Shown: piece by piece, positions 6,880 through 11,771 of the stretch
Layout of the letters: every line of letters starts with the position of its first letter
Numbering within the stretch: position 1 is the stretch's first letter
Assembly: GCA_903893335.1 (NCBI GenBank)
Contig: CAITLX010000561.1
Coordinates: 1 to 11,771 of the forward strand
DNA from: an uncultured delta proteobacterium
GTDB lineage: Bacteria; Myxococcota_A; Polyangia; Polyangiales; Polyangiaceae
Length of the DNA stretch: 11,771 bases
Reading direction: 5' to 3'
Notes under the pieces: generated by a model
Seen by the model: only the letters and a program-made list of their open reading frames with translations
Told to the model about the DNA's origin: nothing
Databases searched by the model: none
Program-made: the position numbers and the translations under genes

Positions 6880-6908
6880 ACGGTACAAAACGCCGCGCGC
6901 TCTGTAAA
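6880..6908 (-). promoter_or_regulatory. Sigma70-like promoter for the cupredoxin-like/sensor gene pair
   Basis: On the minus strand, TTTACA (6908-6903) and TACCGT (6885-6880) are separated by 17 bases. The first matches TTGACA at 5 of 6 positions. The second keeps the -12 T, -11 A and -7 T. Predicted initiation lies only about 3-4 bases before the ATG at 6870, consistent with the missing Shine-Dalgarno and a nearly leaderless transcript. A 5-2-5 dyad (6925-6936) lies just upstream. Confidence 0.4.
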
Positions 6909-6962
6909 CGACGGCCTTTCGAGAACCGGGACCGGTCGCCGCGCCAGGCGGGGCCCCGGGCC

Positions 6963-8864
6963 TCAGAAGCGCGCGATGACCTCGACCTTGGCCCCCTCGA
7001 AAGGCGGGAACTGGCGGCAGACGCCGCTGATGCAGCGCAGGGCGCCGCGCTGCTGCCCGACGAAGAGCCGCGCGCTGGTGTCGGGCGTGAAGCGCCAGAG
7101 AAAGCCGCCGTTCCAGAAGTTCAGCCAGTCGCCGTGGCGGTCGAGGTACTCGTAGCCGAACGACACGATGGCCCGTGAGGCCCACTGCACCGAGAGGTAG
7201 TTCTCCCCCTCGTGCCAGCGCTCGGCGTCGGTCTCGTTCTCCGCGCGCACGCGGTGGAAGCCCTGGTCCTGCACAGCCCAGCCGGGCGCGACGGTGTGGA
7301 GCCAGTCGTACCGCGCATAGACCTCACGGTAGTAGCTGCGCGTCGAGGTGCCGGCGGCCGACACGAACGGCGTCGCCGCCTGGTCGACGCGAACGCCGCC
7401 CCACGCGTTGACGTGCGATCGGTGCTCGTCGTAGCTCGTCATCGCGCCGACGAAGGGGTCGAGCACGTCGTTGCGATCGACGTCGCGCAGCCCCTCGCCG
7501 AACGCGTCGCAGGTGCCGTTGCGCTCGGCCCACGTGCGGTAGACGCCGAGCGAGGCGTACGTCTTGAGCTCGCCCGCGACGCGCGCGTCGAGCCGCGCGC
7601 GGCCGCCGGTGGTGCAGGTGCCGAACGCGCCGAACTCGGAGTCGGTCGTGATGGGGCCGGTGGTCGGCGGCGCGCTGTAGGCGAGGATGGCGAACTCGGG
7701 GGCGCTGGTGTTGGCCAGCAGCGGCCAGAACCTGCGCGTGTGGCGAAGCTCGACCAGGAGGTTGACCGGGTCGCCCCCGACGCTGACGCTCGCGTAGACC
7801 GCGTGGCCATCGACGTCGGCCGGCGGCGACGACGCGCCGCCGAGCAGGCGGCTCGCCGCGTCGAGGCGCTGGCCGGCCACCTCGAGGTACGCGGCGGTGT
7901 TGCCCGGCAGGCGCGGCGCCGAGAGCGACACGCTCGCGGTCTCGATGAACTTGTCGGCGCGCGCGAGGGTGGCGCCCGAGTAGGTGACCTCGCCGAGGTC
8001 GCCGCGATCGCGCAGAAGCTCGCCGAGCCCGCCGCGCGAGACGATCGACGTCTGCACGCCCGCGAGCAGCTCGTCGGTCCCCACCTCGATGCGCGCGCCG
8101 ACGATGCCGTCGGGGCGGTAGTTGGCCACGCGCGCGGCCGGGTCGGGCGAGCCCTCGCTCGGCGTCGGCATGCCGAGCATCACGAAGCTGGCCGGCGCGA
8201 CGAGCCGCCGGCCCGAGGCCTCGTCGACGCGCACGGGGTTGGCCCAGCCGCCGACGAGCGTGCCGCCCCACCGCACGCCGGCGAGCTTGCCGTGCGCCTC
8301 GACCTTCGCGCCGCGCAGCGTCGTGTCGACGGCGACCTCGTCGATCTTGCGCAGCGAGAGCACGAGCCCGCGCCCGAACTGCACGTAGAAGTCGCCGAGG
8401 GTCGCCTCGAGCTCGGGCGTCGACCAGGTCGCGTAGAGCTTCGAGGGGTAGATCGTCTCGCGGTAGCGGTTGAGCAGCGCGCGCTCGGCGCCCGCGTAGC
8501 TCGCGTCCCAGTAGGCGCGGTCGCTCGTGCCGGCCGGGAGCGGCTGCGCGGCGGCGAGCTCGCGGCTCGCGAGCCAGCCCGGGCTCGGCGCGCTGTAGTA
8601 CGCGGCGCTGTCGAGGCGGAAGCCGACGGTGAGCTTGTGCCACGACAGCTTGGTGTCGAGGCGGTTGATCCACTCGCCGTAGTGGTCGTCGTCGCGCGCC
8701 GCGTTGCGATTGTCGGAGTGCCAGTTGAAGATCGTCGTGTCGGTGACGTCCACGCGCACCGGCTTGTCGGCCACCGCGGGGAGGTCGAGCGCGCGCGCCG
8801 ACGACGCGCCGAGGGCGACGAGCGCCGACGCGCACCCCGCCGCGAGCCGCGCGCCTCGCCTCAC
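6963..8864 (-). CDS. Outer-membrane beta-barrel protein, DUF6029-like
   Basis: A 633-residue exported protein. The signal peptide is residues 1-25 (Arg start, hydrophobic 7-20, cleavage after SARA). No plug or enzyme domain is seen. The sequence alternates polar and hydrophobic strands with many Tyr/Trp and ends in AKVEVIARF, a barrel-type C-terminus. The segment WSTPELEATLGDFYVQFGRG (147-166), followed by LVLSLRK (167-173) and VDTTLRGAKVEA (179-190), resembles DUF6029 barrels known mainly from Bacteroidota, whose function is unknown. Four mature cysteines (C417, C452, C611, C616) could form disulfides. The GTG at 8864 overlaps the stop of the preceding thioredoxin-like lipoprotein as GTGA. 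Further upstream the frame is only a shadow of that gene. The coupling suggests the redox protein serves this barrel's folding or a process at the same envelope site. Confidence 0.6.
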   Translation of the reverse strand: MRRGARLAAGCASALVALGASSARALDLPAVADKPVRVDVTDTTIFNWHSDNRNAARDDDHYGEWINRLDTKLSWHKLTVGFRLDSAAYYSAPSPGWLASRELAAAQPLPAGTSDRAYWDASYAGAERALLNRYRETIYPSKLYATWSTPELEATLGDFYVQFGRGLVLSLRKIDEVAVDTTLRGAKVEAHGKLAGVRWGGTLVGGWANPVRVDEASGRRLVAPASFVMLGMPTPSEGSPDPAARVANYRPDGIVGARIEVGTDELLAGVQTSIVSRGGLGELLRDRGDLGEVTYSGATLARADKFIETASVSLSAPRLPGNTAAYLEVAGQRLDAASRLLGGASSPPADVDGHAVYASVSVGGDPVNLLVELRHTRRFWPLLANTSAPEFAILAYSAPPTTGPITTDSEFGAFGTCTTGGRARLDARVAGELKTYASLGVYRTWAERNGTCDAFGEGLRDVDRNDVLDPFVGAMTSYDEHRSHVNAWGGVRVDQAATPFVSAAGTSTRSYYREVYARYDWLHTVAPGWAVQDQGFHRVRAENETDAERWHEGENYLSVQWASRAIVSFGYEYLDRHGDWLNFWNGGFLWRFTPDTSARLFVGQQRGALRCISGVCRQFPPFEGAKVEVIARF

Positions 8865-9394
8865 GGTCCGAGCTCGGCCACGATCTCGCGCTCGAGCGCG
8901 ACCTCGTCGCCGGCGGTGTAGCCGTCGTGCTGGTGCACGATGCGCCCCTTGCGATCGATGACGACCGAGAACGGCGCGCTGCGGCGCGGGTTGTAGCTGG
9001 CCACGACGCGGCTCTCGGCGTCGAGCAGCACGGGGTAGGGCACGCGCCCCTGCGCGACGTCGCCGCGCACCTGCGCGAGCGACTCGGGGCCGTCGATGGA
9101 GACGCCGAGCACGAGCAGCCCCTTGTCGCGGTACTTGCGGTGCAGCGCGGCCAGGTGCGGCATCTCCGCCTTGCAGGGCTCGCACCAGGTCGCCCAGAAC
9201 GCGATCACGACCACCTCCTTGCCGAGGTGCTCGGAGAGCTGGAAGCGCGCACCGTCGAGCGTGTCGAGCGCGAAGTCGGACGCCGTCGAGCCCGTCGCGG
9301 GGCCGGGTGCCGTCGCGGAGCCCGAGGCAGCGGCGCAGCCGGAAGCGGCGACGAGGGCGAGGGCGAGCAGCAGGGAGCGCGGTGACGTGGGCAT
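8861..9394 (-). CDS. TlpA/ResA-like thiol-disulfide oxidoreductase lipoprotein (CEPC)
   Basis: Membrane-anchored thioredoxin-fold protein of 177 residues, expected in the periplasm. Signal peptide 1-19 ends at VAASG-C20, an acceptable lipobox, followed by a short Ala/Gly/Thr linker. The AhpC/TSA-Redoxin type domain starts at DFALDTLDGARFQLSEHLGK (40-59). The active site is WATWCEPCKAEMP (68-79) with C71 and C74. The cis-proline is P141 in SAPFSVVID (139-147), and VVVIAFWATW is the characteristic strand before the redox helix. All catalytic elements are present, so reductase, cytochrome-c maturation or peroxidase-type roles remain open. The start at 9394 has GAGG nine bases upstream, overlapping the preceding gene's stop. 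It is third in a tight operon, 11 bases after the second lipoprotein, and overlaps the barrel gene. Unlike its two neighbours it lacks the GPYG/DATF/HDFYDP N-terminal module. Confidence 0.85.
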   Translation of the reverse strand: MPTSPRSLLLALALVAASGCAAASGSATAPGPATGSTASDFALDTLDGARFQLSEHLGKEVVVIAFWATWCEPCKAEMPHLAALHRKYRDKGLLVLGVSIDGPESLAQVRGDVAQGRVPYPVLLDAESRVVASYNPRRSAPFSVVIDRKGRIVHQHDGYTAGDEVALEREIVAELGP

Positions 9395-9405
9395 GACGTG
9401 GGACC

Positions 9406-10002
9406 TCACAGGTGGCTCGCGATGTACGCCTCGATGTCGGCGGGCTTCTGGTTGGCGGCGGCGACGATCTGCATCGTCCGCGTGTCGACCACCATCGAAA
9501 ACGGCACCGAGGTGCGATCGAAATACGCGAGCATCGCGTGCGCGGGGTCGAGCCCCGCGAAGAACGGCATCTCGAACGTCTGCGTCCAGGCCGCGACCTC
9601 GTCGGCGGTCGCGTCGGTTCCCGGGTCGGAGCCGTCGATGACGACGTCGACGAACGCGACCTGCGCGGCGAGCTTCGTCGCGACCGCCGGAAGCTCCTTG
9701 GCCTCCTCGCGACAGGGCGCGCACCAGAGCGAGCCCGCCCCGACGAAGAGCAGCTTCTTGGGCGACGCGGCGGTCGGGTCGTAAAAATCGTGCAGCGCGA
9801 CGTCGACGAGCGCGGTCGAGGTGTAGGTCGCGTAGCCGCGGAAGGTCGCGTCGCGCACGTGCGCGCCGATGGTCGAGCCGTACGGCCCGGGCCAGGGCGC
9901 GCCCCCCTCGCCCTCGGGCGGAGGCTCGGGCTCGGCCTTGTACGACGAGCAGCCGGTCGCGAGCGCGAGCGCGACGAGCGCGGCGTGCCGCGCGAACGTC
10001 AC
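9406..10002 (-). CDS. Thioredoxin-like lipoprotein (CAPC), tandem paralogue 2
   Basis: A 198-residue lipoprotein: signal peptide 1-17 with lipobox LATG-C18, then a Pro/Glu/Gly-rich tether (about 21-38). An N-terminal module, GPYGSTIG (39-46), DATFRGY (51-57) and HDFYDP (71-76), is shared with the gene upstream. The thioredoxin-like active site is SLWCAPCREEA (91-101; C94, C97) and the cis-proline is P167 in SVPFSMVVD. The GTG start at 10002 overlaps the upstream stop as GTGA. The frame extends far upstream only as a shadow. It probably acts as a periplasm-facing disulfide reductase or oxidase. Compared with its upstream paralogue, it has a one-residue change within the CxxC dipeptide (AP instead of PP) and a weakly conserved C-terminal third, suggesting a different redox potential or partner. 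Confidence 0.8.
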   Translation of the reverse strand: MTFARHAALVALALATGCSSYKAEPEPPPEGEGGAPWPGPYGSTIGAHVRDATFRGYATYTSTALVDVALHDFYDPTAASPKKLLFVGAGSLWCAPCREEAKELPAVATKLAAQVAFVDVVIDGSDPGTDATADEVAAWTQTFEMPFFAGLDPAHAMLAYFDRTSVPFSMVVDTRTMQIVAAANQKPADIEAYIASHL

Positions 10003-10664
10003 GGAACGACGTACTGCGAGAGCTCGTCGCGCAGCCCGGCGAGCTGCTGCGCCGACGTGCCGCCGAACCAGCCGTCCTGCGTGTGGACGATCTTCATGGT
10101 GCGCGGGTCGATGAGCATGCCGAACGGGATGCCCTTCGCGTCGAAGTAGGCCGACATCTTCTTCGACGGATCGAGGAAGAGGGGGAACGGCAGGGAGTAC
10201 GAGTCGAGCCACTGGTTGAGGTCGTCCTCGTTGGCCGGCAGCGGCGAGGCGGGGTTGTCCCCCTCGGTGAGGTTCTGCACGAAGGCCACGCCGAGCTCGT
10301 CGCGCAGCGCCTGGGCGCCGTTGGCGGTGTCGGACAGCGCCGCAGCCTCCTCGTTGCAGGGCGGGCACCAGATGGCGCCGGCGCTGAAGTCGATGAGCTT
10401 GATGCCCTTGCTGCCGTCGGGATCGTAGAAGTCGTGGAAGCTGACCGGCTGCAGGCTGCGGTCGTCGAAGCGCGGGTAGCCGAGGAACGTCGCGTCGGCG
10501 ATGGTGTCGCCGGTGCGCGTGCCGTAGGGCCCGACGGGGTAGGCCGCGGTGGAGTTGGCGGGAGCCTCGAGGCCGGCGCCGCCGTCGTAGGGCTTGCTGC
10601 CGCAGCCGAGCGCGCAGAGGCACGCGAGGCCGGCGAGGGACGTGAGCGAGAGGGAGACGCGCAT
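9999..10664 (-). CDS. Thioredoxin-like lipoprotein (CPPC), tandem paralogue 1, operon leader
   Basis: A 221-residue lipoprotein. The signal peptide ends at CALG-C21; C15 and C17 lie within the signal. The N-terminal module reads YPVGPYGTRTGDTIADATF (42-60) and HDFYDP (77-82). The thioredoxin-like active site is IWCPPCNEEA (98-107; C100, C103), with the cis-proline P180 in GIPFGMLID (178-186). A loop between the redox helix and cis-Pro (about 130-165) holds an extended PLPANEDDLNQWLDSY segment. The ATG at 10664 has GGAG 7 bases upstream and follows a strong promoter-like element at 10694-10721, so this is the first gene of a four-gene operon. I infer a periplasmic thiol-disulfide oxidoreductase. 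A CPPC site is less common than CGPC, and its redox tendency cannot be judged from sequence alone. Confidence 0.82.
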   Translation of the reverse strand: MRVSLSLTSLAGLACLCALGCGSKPYDGGAGLEAPANSTAAYPVGPYGTRTGDTIADATFLGYPRFDDRSLQPVSFHDFYDPDGSKGIKLIDFSAGAIWCPPCNEEAAALSDTANGAQALRDELGVAFVQNLTEGDNPASPLPANEDDLNQWLDSYSLPFPLFLDPSKKMSAYFDAKGIPFGMLIDPRTMKIVHTQDGWFGGTSAQQLAGLRDELSQYVVP

Positions 10665-10693
10665 GGAAAAACTCCGGGGGCCGAGCTTGCAGG

Positions 10694-10721
10694 ACAGTAT
10701 CGACCTGTGGTCGAGTGTCAA
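10694..10721 (-). promoter_or_regulatory. Sigma70-like promoter of the lipoprotein operon
   Basis: On the minus strand, a perfect -35 TTGACA (10721-10716) and a -10 TACTGT (10699-10694, keeping T..A and final T) are separated by 16 bases. Predicted initiation is near 10687, about 23 bases before the ATG at 10664, leaving room for the GGAG ribosome site. It is the best promoter match in the window. Confidence 0.6.
10700..10714. promoter_or_regulatory. Palindromic operator filling the promoter spacer
   Basis: TCGACC (10700-10705), TGT, GGTCGA (10709-10714) is a perfect 6-3-6 inverted repeat. It occupies 15 of the 16 spacer bases between the -35 and -10. Weak outer symmetry (GACA in the -35, TGTC after the -10) adds to it. 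A dimeric repressor or a MerR-type activator would sit exactly here. No regulator gene is encoded in the window. Confidence 0.5.
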
Positions 10722-10806
10722 GCTTGGTCGGCCGCTGAGCCACGCTCGCGCGAGCACGCCGCGGCTCGCGCTTCGACTCCGCATTTCCCCCTTCTTGGAG
10801 TTCCGC

Positions 10807-11771
10807 TTGAAGACGTCGTTCTCCCGCCTCGCCGCGCTCGTCGCCCTCGCCTTCGCGGCCGCCGCCGTCGACGCCTGCTCGAGCAAGGCCGACCCGTGCA
10901 CGCAGGACCAGTGCATGGCGAACAACGTCTGCGCCGGCGAGCCCGCCGCGTGCCGCCTCAAGTGCAACGTCCCGGGCGACTGCCCCGAGGGCTACGCGTG
11001 CCGCACGCAGCCGAGCGACTCGGGCGCGCAGACGGTGTGCGTGGCGCAGCCCGTGCCCGTCGGCGGCGGGGGCTACCTCACGAGCTGCGCGCAGAACCTC
11101 GGCGCCGACTGCGCCGAGGGCTTCGTGTGCAACGGCGCCAAGGCCCAGCTCGACGCGACCTGCACCAAGCTCGACGGCTGCTCGTCCGACGGCGAGTGCC
11201 CCGCGTCGCAGTGGTGCAGCGAGCTGCACCGGCGCGTCTGCGCGTCGGTCGCGCCCGACAACGACTGCCGCACCGACTCGATCTGCGTGACCAAGTACGG
11301 CGCCGGCTACAAGTGCGTCGGCTACCAGGCGCCCTACCAGGGCCAGTGCCAGAAGACGTGCACCTCCGACGACGAGTGCACCGAGGGGGGCACCTGCCGC
11401 GACGTCGCGGGCGGCTCGGGCGTCAAGCGCTGCTACATCGACCAGGCCGGCGACTGGTGCGACCGCATCCCCGACTCGTGCCCCACGGGCTACTCGTGCC
11501 GCGACAAGCAGGGCGCCGATGGCGCGCTCTTCGCGGCCGCGCGCGCGTGCGTCAACCGCGACTACTGCGCCCCCTGCACCGAGAGCACCGAGTGCGCCAC
11601 CGCCTCGGCCTGCATCGCCGACGCGAACGGCGCGCAGTACTGCAGCCCGCAGTGCGCCCCCGACAGCCCCGCCACCTGCCCGCCCGAGGCGGCGTGCCAG
11701 CAGGTCGCCGGCGAGTACCACTGCGTGCCGCGCGCCGGCTCGTGCCGCGTCGAGGCGCCGACCGCCTGCTC
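10807..11771 (+). CDS. Secreted cysteine-repeat protein, probable lipoprotein, 3'-truncated
   Basis: Open from a TTG at 10807 to the window edge (321 full codons). TTG is chosen because GGAG lies 6 bases upstream and it begins a signal peptide (MKTSFSRL, then a hydrophobic Ala/Leu core to about residue 20). The first in-frame ATG (codon 37) would remove the signal. C24 in VDACSS could be a lipidation site, although Asp at -2 is atypical. The mature part has 40 cysteines in 321 residues (counting C24), arranged in recurrent C-x5-C-x5-C units: C53/59/65, C119/125/131/137, C185/191/197 and C257/263/269, with related spacing elsewhere. Typical units read CTSDDECTEGGTC or CNVPGDCPEGYAC. This resembles disulfide-rich surface proteins common in myxobacteria, with unknown function. 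It is divergent from the thioredoxin-like lipoprotein operon, which may handle its disulfides. Confidence 0.75.
   Translation, partial: MKTSFSRLAALVALAFAAAAVDACSSKADPCTQDQCMANNVCAGEPAACRLKCNVPGDCPEGYACRTQPSDSGAQTVCVAQPVPVGGGGYLTSCAQNLGADCAEGFVCNGAKAQLDATCTKLDGCSSDGECPASQWCSELHRRVCASVAPDNDCRTDSICVTKYGAGYKCVGYQAPYQGQCQKTCTSDDECTEGGTCRDVAGGSGVKRCYIDQAGDWCDRIPDSCPTGYSCRDKQGADGALFAAARACVNRDYCAPCTESTECATASACIADANGAQYCSPQCAPDSPATCPPEAACQQVAGEYHCVPRAGSCRVEAPTAC

Noticed and set aside
6925..6936. ACCGG-GA-CCGGT dyad upstream of the 6908 promoter-like element
   Set aside because: Arms of only five GC-rich bases. Noted as a possible operator but too weak alone.
4504..7155. 883-codon plus-strand open frame
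   Set aside because: Spans antisense to two real genes and the intergenic gap, with Arg/Glu/Ala-rich low-complexity translation and no recognisable motif.
7212..8921. 569-codon plus-strand open frame opposite the barrel gene
   Set aside because: Antisense shadow. The minus-strand frame has a signal peptide, a barrel pattern and a C-terminal Phe.
10744..10755. 12-bp perfect palindrome GCTCGCGCGAGC in the divergent promoter region
   Set aside because: Self-complementary CG/GC alternation arises often by chance at this base composition, and it is not aligned with any promoter element I can support for the plus-strand gene.
10722..10806. Promoter for the cysteine-repeat gene on the plus strand
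   Set aside because: I found no -35/-10 pair with acceptable matches and spacing. Only the ribosome site GGAG (10797-10800) is convincing.
10003..11721. Upstream extension of the second lipoprotein frame (771 residues)
   Set aside because: Out-of-frame reading of the first lipoprotein, plus antisense to the cysteine-repeat protein. The GTG at 10002 starts a proper lipoprotein signal.
1..11771. CRISPR array, insertion sequence, phage, tRNA or rRNA
   Set aside because: No spaced direct repeats, transposase-like product, terminal inverted repeats flanking a gene, or conserved RNA signature was seen on either strand.

Overview
The window is high-GC, gene-dense bacterial DNA. Third codon positions are almost all G or C, and long antisense shadow frames run everywhere. 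The envelope proteins look myxobacterial: lipoproteins with a 'GPYG...DATF.GY...HDFYDP' thioredoxin-like architecture, a two-TM protein with an MXAN_5187-type C-terminus, and a multi-cysteine-repeat secreted protein. I infer a Myxococcota (Polyangia-like) chromosome. I see no insertion sequence, phage gene, tRNA, rRNA or CRISPR array, and no gene-free stretch longer than about 150 bases.

Layout. The left edge holds the 3' part of a plus-strand polytopic membrane protein (2-718). It converges, across a 9-bp hairpin, on a minus-strand block. Read in transcription order (right to left), that block is: three thioredoxin-fold lipoproteins (10664-9999, 10002-9406, 9394-8861) and a 633-residue outer-membrane barrel (8864-6963), tightly packed with two GTGA stop/start overlaps. 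After a 92-base gap with its own promoter-like sequence come a cupredoxin-like/carboxypeptidase-regulatory-like secreted protein (6870-6091) and, 3 bases on, a two-TM sensor-like protein (6087-4426). Next is a FadL/OMPP1-type barrel (4352-2748), and last thioredoxin reductase trxB (2625-1660), which overlaps a family-4 uracil-DNA glycosylase (1663-773) through TTGA. On the right, a divergent intergenic region (10665-10806) separates the lipoprotein operon from a plus-strand cysteine-repeat protein (TTG start at 10807). That protein runs off the window with 40 cysteines in 321 residues.

How the genes may work together (inference). The right half looks like an envelope thiol/disulfide module. 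Three membrane-anchored TlpA-like proteins carry different active sites (CPPC, CAPC, CEPC). They sit beside plausible cysteine-containing clients: the cysteine-repeat protein and two barrels with four mature cysteines each. Cytoplasmic TrxB is nearby, but no CcdA/DsbD-type electron conduit is visible to link it to the periplasm.

The best regulatory signals are two. The lipoprotein operon has a TTGACA-16-TACTGT promoter whose spacer is filled by a perfect 6-3-6 palindrome. The trxB start is preceded by two mutually exclusive GC-rich hairpins, one of which ends one base before the ATG. No single gene here is clearly a new system. The most novel candidates are the redox cluster with the cysteine-repeat protein, the degenerate cupredoxin, and the trxB leader.
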